Source: Dehalococcoidia bacterium (lineage in GTDB: Bacteria; Chloroflexota; Dehalococcoidia; SM23-28-2; RBG-16-64-32). From it: a stretch of DNA of 9,163 bases. The stretch is from contig JAUYGU010000131.1 in the NCBI GenBank assembly GCA_030690405.1, positions 1-9,163 of the forward strand, written 5' to 3'. The notes under the pieces were generated by a model that saw nothing but the letters and a program-made list of their open reading frames with translations, did not search any database and was not told where the DNA came from. The position numbers and the translations under genes are program-made. This document shows, piece by piece, positions 1 to 4,978 of the stretch (position 1 is the first letter of the stretch; the number at the start of each line of letters is the position of its first letter).

Positions 1-200
1 GCGGCGGCCCCGCCCATGAGGCGGCGGATGTGCTCGATCCGGGCCGGTGAGGAGCGGGCGCCGATGAGCCACTCGTTGAACTCACGCTGGAGGTCGTGCA
101 CGCGCACTTCGCGCAGCTTGAGGCCGGCCTCGCCGGTGTAGGCGATCAGCTGGCTGAGGCGCAGGTAGCCCGGGTGGGAGCGGTCGCGCAGGCGCTCCAG
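1..200 (-). pseudogene. Partial second copy of the methyltransferase gene (C-terminal part), cut off by the window edge
   Basis: Bases 1-200 match 809-1008, inside the complete methyltransferase gene, with four mismatches (positions 120, 141, 147 and 171), or 98% identity. Read on the minus strand in the methyltransferase frame, the fragment is open for all 66 codons and starts at the equivalent of residue 131 of the intact protein (LERLRDRSHPGYL...). All four mismatches fall at third codon positions and are silent (Leu, Ala, Leu, Pro). The N-terminal half, with the SAM-binding motifs, is missing: at base 201 the sequence switches abruptly to an unrelated lipoprotein gene. The fragment may continue left of the window. 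It could be the remnant of a paralogue, a recombination product, or an assembly join between strain variants; the sequence alone cannot separate these. Confidence 0.85.
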
Positions 201-583
201 CGGACCCAGAGGGCAGGGACGCCGCCCCCGAAAGGCGAGAAGGTATACAGGGGGACGGCATCTCCCTGGCGACGGTAGACCTTGAGCGGCCCGCTCTCGT
301 ATATATCGATCTCCGCGCCCGGCGCCTGGTACCTAATGTCCGCCTTGTCCACGACGCCGATCTCCCGCAACTGGTCCCGTGGCAGCGACGAGGCCAGAAC
401 GACATCAACGACCTTGTACCGGTTGCCCTCGAAGGTCATGAAAACGTCGGGCGTGTTGGGAGTAGCGTGGCTGGGAGCAGCGTCGGCCGCGGGCCCGCGC
501 CCTACGTCCGCGTTGCCCCCTCCACACGCCATCGCCAGAAGCAGCAGCACTACGAGGCCAAGGGCGATGACCGACAAACGCAT
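146..583 (-). CDS. Small putative lipoprotein of unknown function, 3' end replaced by out-of-frame methyltransferase sequence
   Basis: The start is ATG 583, six bases after a good Shine-Dalgarno (AAGGGAG). The first 20 residues form a hydrophobic signal peptide (MRLSVIALGLVVLLLLAMAC). C20 is followed by GGGN, the usual look of a lipoprotein cleavage site, although -3 is Ala rather than the preferred Leu. Residues 21-45 are a Pro/Ala-rich linker. Residues 46-118 look like a compact beta-rich domain (VFMTFEGNRYKVVDV, IDIYESGPLKVYRR). I do not recognise the family; an exported protein anchored on the outer face of the membrane is the likely role. The last 17 codons (from base 200) read methyltransferase DNA in a different frame. 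The TGA at 146-148 exists only because of the C at 147, one of the four differences from the other copy. The native C-terminus is therefore lost or very near residue 128. Confidence 0.7.
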   Translation of the reverse strand: MRLSVIALGLVVLLLLAMACGGGNADVGRGPAADAAPSHATPNTPDVFMTFEGNRYKVVDVVLASSLPRDQLREIGVVDKADIRYQAPGAEIDIYESGPLKVYRRQGDAVPLYTFSPFGGGVPALWVRWSACATAPTRATCASAS

Positions 584-649
584 CGATAGCTCCCTTCGAG
601 GTCTTCTTATCGTTGAGACGGAAGGACGAAGAGGAAAGTTCCACGGTTA

Positions 650-710
650 CCCTCTCCCCTGGCCCCTCTCCCGCTCGCGGGAGAGGGGTGACCGCAGGTC
701 GGGGTGAGGG
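650..710. repeat. REP-like palindromic repeat with a 12-bp hairpin
   Basis: A spacer element with CCCCTCTCCCGC at 663-674 and GCGGGAGAGGGG at 677-688 forms a perfect 12-bp stem around TC. It is flanked by further CCCTCTCCCC and GGGGTGAGGG segments. This CCCTCTCCC...GGGAGAGGGG style is typical of dispersed intergenic palindromes found in many bacteria. It lies just behind the methyltransferase stop (715) and before the lipoprotein gene, so on the minus strand it could slow RNA polymerase or protect the transcript's 3' end. There is no T-tract, so I do not call it a terminator. Confidence 0.7.
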
Positions 711-714
711 CACG

Positions 715-1398
715 CTACTCGGGCTTCTCCGCGATCAGCCAGGCCAGCTGCTGCGTGAAGACTATCGTGTCGTCCATGGAGCGGATGCCCAGGCCGCTGA
801 GATCGGCCGCGGCGGCCCCGCCCATGAGGCGGCGGATGTGCTCGATCCGGGCCGGTGAGGAGCGGGCGCCGATGAGCCACTCGTTGAACTCACGCTGGAG
901 GTCGTGCACGCGCACTTCGCGCAGCTTAAGGCCGGCCTCGCCGGTGTAAGCGATGAGCTGGCTGAGGCGCAGGTAGCCGGGGTGGGAGCGGTCGCGCAGG
1001 CGCTCCAGCCGGTCCTGGTAGCGGGCGCGCACCGTCTGCTCCGAGGCGATGATGTCCTCGATGACGATGCGGCCGCCGGGGCGGACGACGCGGGCCATCT
1101 CCCGCAGGGCGATGCGGGGCGAGGTGAGGTGGTGGAAGGTGGGGCCGCAGGCCGCTATATCGAAGGCGTCATCGGGGAAGGGGGCGTCGTGGGCCTCCGC
1201 GGGCTCCAGGACAACGTTGGCGGGCCGGCGGGGGCGGAGGTCCCATTCGAGGGCGACGACGCTCTCCACGCGGGGCGCGAAGGCGAGGGCGAGGACGCCG
1301 CTGCCGGCGTCGAGAACGCGGTCGCTGCGGCGGGGGCTGACGAAGGCGACGAGGCGGCGGACTCGCTTCGGATCAGCGATGACGCGGCTGACGGTCAC
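715..1398 (-). CDS. Class I SAM-dependent methyltransferase (UbiE/Methyltransf_11-like), short variant
   Basis: A 227-residue protein beginning at GTG 1398 (VTVSRVIADPKRV). The frame is open further upstream, but only through a TTG inside the tRNA-Pro gene, so that extension is spurious. Visible motifs are the SAM-binding loop VLDAGSGVLALAF (residues 28-40), an acidic residue ending strand 2 (E51), EAHDAPFPDDAFDIA (68-82), FHHL (88-91) and RVVRPGGRIVIEDI (103-116). These fit the UbiE/Coq5-like cytosolic methyltransferases; the substrate cannot be read. Two places look shortened compared with the family. The glycine loop lacks one or two residues, and the segment between E51 and NVVLEP lacks the usual helix of about 15 residues after the acidic residue, so activity is uncertain. 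No Shine-Dalgarno is seen. The gene lies about 50 bp after tRNA-Pro and may share its transcript. Its internal part 809-1008 is duplicated at the left edge. Confidence 0.75.
   Translation of the reverse strand: MTVSRVIADPKRVRRLVAFVSPRRSDRVLDAGSGVLALAFAPRVESVVALEWDLRPRRPANVVLEPAEAHDAPFPDDAFDIAACGPTFHHLTSPRIALREMARVVRPGGRIVIEDIIASEQTVRARYQDRLERLRDRSHPGYLRLSQLIAYTGEAGLKLREVRVHDLQREFNEWLIGARSSPARIEHIRRLMGGAAAADLSGLGIRSMDDTIVFTQQLAWLIAEKPE
809..1008. repeat. 200-bp direct repeat, internal copy (pairs with 1-200)
   Basis: This segment is 98% identical to bases 1-200 in the same orientation. The right boundary of the match is sharp: after 1008/200 only one more base agrees. The left boundary is unknown because the other copy begins at window base 1. 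The distance between the copies is 808 bp. Confidence 0.9.
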
Positions 1399-1447
1399 AG
1401 GCGGAGGGGCCGGACTGAGGGCGGCTCGGCGTTCGTCAGCATGTCGA

Positions 1448-1525
1448 TGGTCGGGGTGGGCGGATTCGAACCGCCGGCCTCCTGGCCCCAAACCAGGCGC
1501 TCTAACCTGACTGAGCTACACCCCG
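1448..1525 (-). tRNA. tRNA-Pro (anticodon UGG), CCA encoded
   Basis: On the minus strand the cloverleaf is complete. The acceptor stem CGGGGTG (1525-1519) pairs with CACCCCG (1458-1452). The D stem is GCTC/GAGC. The anticodon stem CCTGG/CCAGG encloses the loop TTTGGGG, giving anticodon TGG. The T arm is GGCGG-TTCGAAT-CCGCC. The discriminator is A at 1451, followed by a genomically encoded CCA (1450-1448). Length is 75 nt without CCA. UGG can read most proline codons by wobble. The promoter ends a few bases upstream. Confidence 0.97.
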
Positions 1526-1535
1526 GTCCGCATTC

Positions 1536-1565
1536 ATCTTAGGGCGGGTCGCGGCGAGGGGTCAA
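1536..1565 (-). promoter_or_regulatory. Putative sigma-70-type promoter of tRNA-Pro
   Basis: The minus strand reads TTGACC (1565-1560), an 18-bp spacer, then TAAGAT (1541-1536). Transcription would begin near 1529, only a few bases before the mature tRNA 5' end at 1525, which is typical of tRNA promoters. The methyltransferase gene downstream could be read from the same start. Confidence 0.6.
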
Positions 1566-1585
1566 ACGGGCATGGGAAGGACATT

Positions 1586-1642
1586 GTAGCTGCAGACCTT
1601 CAGGTCTGCCGAGACGGGGCAGGGCTAAAGCCCTGCAGCTAC
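1586..1642. repeat. Symmetrical palindromic element: outer inverted repeat enclosing two hairpins
   Basis: The outer 10-bp inverted repeat is GTAGCTGCAG (1586-1595) and CTGCAGCTAC (1633-1642). Inside lie two 8-bp hairpins: GCAGACCT/AGGTCTGC (1592-1599 with 1602-1609) and GCAGGGCT/AGCCCTGC (1619-1626 with 1629-1636). The inner stems share bases with the outer repeat, so a single cruciform and two separate hairpins are alternative folds. The layout resembles dispersed REP/BIME or MITE-like intergenic elements. It lies between the tRNA promoter and the transporter gene; a terminator or insulator role is possible but unproven. Confidence 0.7.
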
Positions 1643-1655
1643 GAGCGTTCGGCCA

Positions 1656-1661
1656 TACAAT
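1656..1661 (+). promoter_or_regulatory. Putative -10 element (TACAAT) of the EamA transporter gene
   Basis: TACAAT ends 11 bases before ATG 1673 and no Shine-Dalgarno lies between. No convincing -35 is visible. The spacing would give an mRNA leader of only a few bases. Confidence 0.4.
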
Positions 1662-1672
1662 GATGCACAGCC

Positions 1673-2545
1673 ATGACCAGCGTCGCCTTCGTCCTCGTGT
1701 TCGGCTCCGCGTTCTGCCACGCGAGCTGGAACTTCCTGCTCAAGCGGAGCGACCACAAGGTGGCGTTCCTGGGCTCCTTCGCCGCTGTCGCGTTCGTCGC
1801 ATTCCTGGCACCGACGGCGGTGGCGGTCTACCTGGACGGGCTGAGCTCGAAGGGCGTGGCGTTCGGGGCGGTGACGGCGGCCCTGCACGGCGTGTACGGG
1901 CTGACGCTGGCGCGGGGCTACCAGCTGGGCGACCTCTCCGCCGTGTACCCGATATCGCGCGGGATGGGGCCGGCGCTGATTCCGCTGGGTGCGGTGCTGC
2001 TGCTGGACGAGCGGACGTCGGTGGCGGCCGGGATCGGAATCGCGCTGGTGGTGTTCGGCATCTACGTGATCCATATCGAGGGGCGCGACCTGCGAGGGCT
2101 GACGCAGCCGCTGCGCTCGCTGGGGCGGCCGGCGACGCGTATCGCAGTGGTGACGGGGACGCTGATCGCGACGTACTCGCTGTGGGACAAGGCGGCGTTG
2201 GACCACATATCGCCGCTGGCGCTGAACCAGTTCGCGATGGCGGGGCACGCGCTGGTGCTGCTGCCGGTGGCGATGCTGACGGCGAGCGGTGCGGTGCGGG
2301 AGGAGTGGCGGGAGCGGGCGCCGAGCGTGGTGGCGGCTGGTGTGCTGGCGCCGCTGGCCTACGTGCTGGTGCTGGCGGCGCTGACAACGAGCCGGATCAG
2401 CTACGTGGCGCCGGCGCGGGAGGCGGGGATCGTTGTGGGGGCGATGCTGGGGGTACTCCTTCTGGGGGAGGGGTACGGGGCCTGGCGGGTGCTGGGGTCG
2501 CTGCTGATCCTAACGGGGGTGTTCACGCTGGGTCTGGCGCCGTGA
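1673..2545 (+). CDS. EamA/DMT-superfamily membrane transporter
   Basis: A 290-residue protein, the normal length for a two-repeat EamA (drug/metabolite transporter superfamily) permease. The chain is almost entirely hydrophobic, with about ten membrane helices. These start at residues 3-20 (AFVLVFGSAFCHASWNFLLK, the typical N-terminal helix with HASWN) and end at ILTGVFTLGLAP. The two halves each carry the expected alternation: GYQLGDLSAVYPISRG near residue 90 and ISYVAPAREAGIVVGAMLGVLLLGEG near residue 245 are the paired 'pre-helix' motifs of the family. It acts in the cytoplasmic membrane as a metabolite exporter or importer; the substrate cannot be deduced. Start ATG 1673 begins at the first helix; earlier ATGs at 1660 and 1663 are in another frame. 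There is no Shine-Dalgarno, only a TACAAT box at 1656. It converges on the DUF4389 gene with a gap of 28 bp and no visible terminator. Confidence 0.88.
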   Translation: MTSVAFVLVFGSAFCHASWNFLLKRSDHKVAFLGSFAAVAFVAFLAPTAVAVYLDGLSSKGVAFGAVTAALHGVYGLTLARGYQLGDLSAVYPISRGMGPALIPLGAVLLLDERTSVAAGIGIALVVFGIYVIHIEGRDLRGLTQPLRSLGRPATRIAVVTGTLIATYSLWDKAALDHISPLALNQFAMAGHALVLLPVAMLTASGAVREEWRERAPSVVAAGVLAPLAYVLVLAALTTSRISYVAPAREAGIVVGAMLGVLLLGEGYGAWRVLGSLLILTGVFTLGLAP

Positions 2546-2573
2546 GGGGGGATTGCGCTCGGAAGTGCTGCCG

Positions 2574-2927
2574 TTAGTCCTTTAGCCGGAAGGGTGGATA
2601 CTGGTCGGTAAGGCCAAAGGAGAACGCCTGAATCCTCGCCGTCCAACGGATGTAGCCCCCGACTAGCGTGTAGCCCCACTTTGGATACCTGCCAAGCAGC
2701 AGAACGGGCACCCACAGGACGAGCTGTGACAACATTACCAAGACCCCAACGAAGAACAGCACGATGACGTGGGGGATCAGTACTATCTGCTTCAGGACAT
2801 AGCCGAGCAGGGGAAAGGCCCAGAAGCGACTGTTCCTGGCGGGAATTGTGAACTGAACCGAGACTGAGTAGGCATTGGGGTTGTCGCGCTCGAAGTCGCG
2901 AAGAGCCGGCGAGCCGTAGGCAGGCAT
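2574..2927 (-). CDS. DUF4389 family membrane protein
   Basis: A 117-residue protein from ATG 2927, preceded by a strong Shine-Dalgarno (AAAGGGGGA) four bases upstream. Upstream in-frame starts (e.g. 2966) would lie inside the promoter. The protein has a soluble N-terminus (1-33), a hydrophobic hairpin (about 45-78: LKQIVLIPHVIVLFFVG, then LSQLVLWVPVLLLG), and the motif GRYPKW followed by GGYIRWTARIQAF and LTDQYPPF. GRYP, RW..R..AF and LTD.YPPF are hallmarks of DUF4389 (PF14333), small membrane proteins of unknown function often found in Actinobacteria and Chloroflexota, where they can occur as repeated or fused modules. Here it is a single module. GC is about 57%, clearly lower than the roughly 70% of neighbouring genes, which may mean transfer or a different expression history. 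Confidence 0.85.
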   Translation of the reverse strand: MPAYGSPALRDFERDNPNAYSVSVQFTIPARNSRFWAFPLLGYVLKQIVLIPHVIVLFFVGVLVMLSQLVLWVPVLLLGRYPKWGYTLVGGYIRWTARIQAFSFGLTDQYPPFRLKD

Positions 2928-2955
2928 GTAGTCCCCCTTTCGTATAGACGACCGC

Positions 2956-2961
2956 ATTATA
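2956..2961 (-). promoter_or_regulatory. Consensus -10 element (TATAAT) of the DUF4389 gene
   Basis: The minus strand reads TATAAT from 2961 to 2956, with transcription expected near 2949. This leaves a leader of about 22 bases that holds the Shine-Dalgarno. No good -35 hexamer is present at 16-18 bp. Confidence 0.55.
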
Positions 2962-3008
2962 ACCACTTGCGCCGATTTCCGTTAGAACGCGGGTACGGGT
3001 GTGGCCGG

Positions 3009-3194
3009 TTAGAGCTGCGTGCGGACGGCGACTACGTCGGCGATGGTCACAACCACGAAGACGGGCACGATGACCAGCGGGCCGGGGCCGTCGGCGATGA
3101 GGCCCCACAGGGCGAGCATGATGCCGATCACGGCCCAGATGGCGCCGAGCACGTAGACGTAGTAGCGGAAGGGCGGCGGACGCCTGGAAGCCAT
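3009..3194 (-). CDS. Small two-helix membrane protein of unknown function (61 aa)
   Basis: The protein has a basic N-terminus (MASRRPPPFRYY) followed by two hydrophobic segments, about residues 12-32 (VYVLGAIWAVIGIMLALWGLI) and 39-56 (PLVIVPVFVVVTIADVV), separated by DGPGP. Positively charged ends put the N-terminus in the cytoplasm. I do not recognise a family. ATG 3194 lies exactly seven bases behind a TATCAT box with no Shine-Dalgarno, so the mRNA is probably leaderless. It is co-directional with the DUF4389 gene, 82 bp upstream of it. Its composition and clean two-helix pattern favour a real gene over a chance frame. Confidence 0.6.
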   Translation of the reverse strand: MASRRPPPFRYYVYVLGAIWAVIGIMLALWGLIADGPGPLVIVPVFVVVTIADVVAVRTQL

Positions 3195-3201
3195 CGGCGC
3201 T

Positions 3202-3207
3202 ATGATA
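3202..3207 (-). promoter_or_regulatory. Putative -10 element (TATCAT) placed for a leaderless start
   Basis: The minus strand reads TATCAT (3207-3202), preceded by TG. Seven bases then separate it from ATG 3194. Transcription would start at or next to the A of the start codon. Confidence 0.45.
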
Positions 3208-3294
3208 CACGGTTCGCGGGAGGCGGGCGGCTAATCCCGCGAGGCCAGATCCGTTCGCCCTCCGCCCCGGGGGCGTTCTCCACCCCTCTCGGTT

Positions 3295-3333
3295 CTCGCC
3301 CAGGCGAGTCGCCTTTGGCGACAGGGTGAGCGG
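3295..3333. repeat. Overlapping small hairpins followed by AGGGTGAGCGG
   Basis: CTCGCC/GGCGAG (3295-3300 with 3303-3308) and GTCGCC/GGCGAC (3308-3313 with 3317-3322) are adjacent short stems. They are followed by AGGGTGAGCGG, the same end as the repeats at 3389 and 8940. This forms part of a repeat-rich spacer (3195-3401) in which I see no gene. Confidence 0.5.
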
Positions 3334-3343
3334 ATAGCGTACC

Positions 3344-3371
3344 GTAGGGGCGAGCCAAGGGTCGCCCCTAC
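3344..3371. repeat. Perfect 10-bp inverted repeat, GTAGGGGCGA/TCGCCCCTAC
   Basis: The 10-bp arms at 3344-3353 and 3362-3371 are separated by the loop GCCAAGGG. GTAGGGGCGA...TCGCCCCTAC palindromes recur as dispersed intergenic repeats in many environmental genomes. The element lies downstream of pyrD (minus strand). It could form a strong RNA hairpin but has no T-tract. Confidence 0.7.
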
Positions 3372-3388
3372 ACGGATTCTACGGCGGG

Positions 3389-3415
3389 CCCTTCGAGAGC
3401 CTCAGGGTGAGCGGG
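3389..3415. repeat. Dispersed repeat CCCTTCGAGAGCCTCAGGGT-type, overlapping the pyrD stop
   Basis: The sequence runs from CCCTTCG through CTCAGGGTGAGCGGG. It belongs to a widespread intergenic repeat type whose minus strand reads GCTCACCCTGAG...CGAAGGG. A diverged copy is at 8940-8965. The TGA that ends pyrD (3404-3402) lies inside this repeat. Confidence 0.65.
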
Positions 3416-4340
3416 TCGGCGCGGGCTGGGCGGCGCCGATGAGGTCGCGGACGTCCTCCACGGCGTGGTCGCGCAGCCAGGCTTCGAGCCCCTCCAGCAC
3501 GTCGAGGGGCGCGCGCGGGTTGCGGAAGGTGGCGGTGCCGACCTGGACGGCGCTCGCGCCCGCCATCAGGTACTCGACGGCGTCCTCGCCGGTCATCACG
3601 CCGCCGCAGCCGATTATCGGCACGTCCACGGCGGCGGCGACAAGGTAGACCATCCTGATAGCGATGGGCTTGAGGGCGGGGCCGGAGAGGCCGCCGGAGC
3701 CCCAGCCCAGGGCGGGACGGCGGGCCTCCGTGTCGATCGCCATTGCGGGGAAGGTGTTGATCAGGGTCAGGGCGTCGGCGCCTGCTTCGACGACGGCGCG
3801 GGCGACAGCCACGATGTCGGACGCGTTGGGGGTGAGCTTGACGATGACGGGGAGGGTGGTGCGGCGGCGGACGGCGGCGGTGACGGCGGCGGCGGCGCGG
3901 GGGTCGGTCCCGAACTCGAGGCCGTCCTCCACGTTCGGACAGGAGATGTTGACCTCGATGCCGCTGACGCCGGGGACGCCGTCCAGGCGGCGGGCCAGCT
4001 CGGCGTAGTCGGCGACGCTCTCGCCGGCGATGTTGACGACGACGGGGACGCGCCAGGTGGCCCAGACGGGGGCGACGTCGCGCAGGATGGCCTGCAGGCC
4101 GATGTTCTGGAGGCCGATGGAGTTGATCATGCCGGCGGCGGTCTCGGCGATGCGGGGCTGGACGTTGCCGCGACGGGACCGGAGGGTCACCGCCTTGCTC
4201 ACGATGGCACCGAGGCGCTGGATATCGAACACCTTCTGGTATTCGAGGCCGTTGGCGAAGGTGCCGGAGGCCGTCATGACGGGGTTGGCCAGCGGCAGGC
4301 CGCTCTTGCGGCCGGGAGCGAGTTCAAGGCTGAGGTTCAC
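3402..4340 (-). CDS. pyrD: Dihydroorotate dehydrogenase, class 1B catalytic subunit
   Basis: A cytosolic FMN enzyme that oxidises dihydroorotate to orotate in pyrimidine synthesis. From GTG 4340 it has 312 residues (MNLSLELAPG...), matching the usual length of about 305. Upstream codons only add a Pro-rich stretch encoded by the poly-C tract, so I reject the longer frame. Visible family motifs include NPVMTASGTFANG (19-31), SKAVTL (48-53), NSIGLQN (73-79), NISCPNV with C134 as catalytic base (class 1 uses Cys), KLTPN (168-172), GGLSGPALKP (216-225) and GCGGVMTGEDAVEYLMAGASAVQVGT (244-269). In class 1B the partner PyrK carries electrons to NAD; no pyrK is in this window. The start has no Shine-Dalgarno but a perfect TATAAT nine bases upstream. 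The last codons (TRSP-stop) are encoded within a dispersed repeat. Confidence 0.95.
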   Translation of the reverse strand: MNLSLELAPGRKSGLPLANPVMTASGTFANGLEYQKVFDIQRLGAIVSKAVTLRSRRGNVQPRIAETAAGMINSIGLQNIGLQAILRDVAPVWATWRVPVVVNIAGESVADYAELARRLDGVPGVSGIEVNISCPNVEDGLEFGTDPRAAAAVTAAVRRRTTLPVIVKLTPNASDIVAVARAVVEAGADALTLINTFPAMAIDTEARRPALGWGSGGLSGPALKPIAIRMVYLVAAAVDVPIIGCGGVMTGEDAVEYLMAGASAVQVGTATFRNPRAPLDVLEGLEAWLRDHAVEDVRDLIGAAQPAPTRSP

Positions 4341-4349
4341 GCCTGTTCG

Positions 4350-4355
4350 ATTATA
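4350..4355 (-). promoter_or_regulatory. Consensus -10 element (TATAAT) directly before the pyrD GTG start
   Basis: The minus strand reads TATAAT (4355-4350), then nine bases, then GTG 4340. The leader would be at most two or three bases. No recognisable -35 is present; further upstream lies the 15-base homopolymer. Confidence 0.55.
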
Positions 4356-4385
4356 GGCGCTGAGCGGCGGCAGGGACAGGGCGGC

Positions 4386-4400
4386 GGGGGGGGGGGGGGG
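4386..4400. repeat. 15-base G homopolymer (C on the minus strand)
   Basis: Fifteen consecutive G on the plus strand, about 30-45 bp upstream of the pyrD -10 box. It is not in a gene if pyrD starts at 4340. It can form a G-quadruplex and is prone to slippage and to sequencing-length error. Confidence 0.9.
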
Positions 4401-4450
4401 CGCGGCGAGCGGCGCCCCAACAACAGATGGCGGTTGCCCCGTACCCCAAG

Positions 4451-4482
4451 ACAGAAGAAAAGGGGCCCGCAAAGGGGCCCCT
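4451..4482 (-). terminator. Intrinsic terminator behind the zinc-ribbon gene
   Basis: The minus strand has an 8-bp perfect stem AGGGGCCC (4482-4475) / GGGCCCCT (4468-4461) with a six-base loop. It is followed directly by TTTTCTTCT. It lies 21 bp after the stop codon of the zinc-ribbon gene and separates it from pyrD, which therefore needs its own promoter. Confidence 0.8.
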
Positions 4483-4503
4483 CTGGATTGCGCCGTGGTA
4501 AAC

Positions 4504-4806
4504 CTAGAGGGCGAGCGCGACCTCCGTGCGACCGGAGCCGGGCGCGGCCGTCATCTCGTCGTCGTCGACCTTGGCGGCTGCGGGGCGGGCGCCGCCCCAG
4601 CGGCCGTAGCCGGAAGACGAGTCGTCGTCCCAGATGTAGTCTTGGGCGGAGTTGCGGAACTGCCGCTCCTCGCCGCAGATCTTGCAGCGGCCATCGCTGA
4701 GAGCGCCCCGTGGGCTCTCGATGATCCAGTGGTGACGGCAGCTGCCGATCTCCACCGCGGCGGGCGCCGCCTCAGGCTTTCGCTCTTTGATTGCTGGCCT
4801 ACCCAT
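4504..4806 (-). CDS. Small zinc-ribbon-like protein of unknown function (100 aa)
   Basis: The start is ATG 4806, six bases after a strong Shine-Dalgarno (GGAGGTGG); a GTG directly before it (4809) is less likely. Residues 1-20 are basic and Ala/Pro-rich. The core is CRHHWIIESP (23-32), then GRCKICGEERQFRNS (39-53). C23 with H25 or H26, plus C41 and C44, could hold one zinc. The tail (54-100) is acidic and low in complexity (DDDSSSGYGRWGG), probably disordered. I recall similar HHWIIE...G.CK.CG...F.N proteins from Chloroflexota and Actinobacteria, but no function is known to me. It has a perfect consensus promoter and a good terminator, so it is a strongly expressed single-gene unit. It is divergent from the SufR-like/mrp operon, sharing a 205-bp control region. 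The small ribbon suggests nucleic-acid or protein contact, not catalysis (inference). Confidence 0.75.
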   Translation of the reverse strand: MGRPAIKERKPEAAPAAVEIGSCRHHWIIESPRGALSDGRCKICGEERQFRNSAQDYIWDDDSSSGYGRWGGARPAAAKVDDDEMTAAPGSGRTEVALAL

Positions 4807-4889
4807 CACTAACCACCTCCGGCGCTAATGTGCGCTCACTTTTGTCTAAGATGCCCCTTATCATCAATACGTTACATTGAGGACTTTGG

Positions 4890-4918
4890 ATTATAGCGTC
4901 GGCCGGGAAAGGTGTCAA
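4890..4918 (-). promoter_or_regulatory. Perfect consensus promoter TTGACA-N17-TATAAT
   Basis: The minus strand reads TTGACA (4918-4913), exactly 17 bases, then TATAAT (4895-4890), the full sigma-70/SigA consensus. Transcription should start near 4883, giving a leader of about 77 nt before ATG 4806. It is the strongest promoter in the window. Confidence 0.85.
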
Positions 4919-4928
4919 GGTTTCTGCA

Positions 4929-4978
4929 GTATACACTTTGCAAACCCCTTACACCGTCGCCAGCCCCTCATGTATACT
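4929..4978 (+). promoter_or_regulatory. Probable promoter and possible operator of the SufR-like/mrp operon
   Basis: TATACT at 4973-4978, preceded by TG, is the best -10 on the plus strand; a weak -35-like TTACAC lies 18 bp upstream at 4949. The palindrome GTATAC occurs twice, at 4929-4934 and 4972-4977, 43 bp apart. The second overlaps the plus-strand -10, and the first lies 10 bp upstream of the divergent promoter's -35. TTTGCAAA (4937-4944) is another small palindrome. A regulator bound at both GTATAC sites could influence both directions; which protein would bind is not shown. Confidence 0.35.

Noticed and set aside
663..688. Intrinsic terminator for the methyltransferase gene
   Set aside because: The 12-bp stem is strong but is followed on the minus strand by GC-rich sequence with no T-tract; kept as a repeat only.
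1399..1491. N-terminal extension of the methyltransferase beginning at TTG 1491
   Set aside because: It lies in the tRNA-Pro gene (codons spell the anticodon and T arm), so the frame is open only by chance.
2401..3210. 269-codon minus-strand frame spanning the transporter end and the small membrane genes
   Set aside because: Crosses two better genes and their promoters; the product has no domain-like pattern.
3195..3401. Possible small gene or RNA in the spacer between pyrD and the 61-aa gene
   Set aside because: Only hairpin repeats are visible; no frame with a Shine-Dalgarno or domain pattern.
4341..4472. 44-residue Pro-rich N-terminal extension of pyrD
   Set aside because: It is encoded by the homopolymer and promoter region; family members begin at the MNLSLELAPG-like sequence, and a TATAAT box lies inside the extension.
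3465..4700. Long plus-strand open frame (about 411 codons) opposite pyrD
   Set aside because: Gly/Asp/Ala-rich low-complexity product from the antisense of a GC-rich gene; it crosses the terminator and a second real gene.
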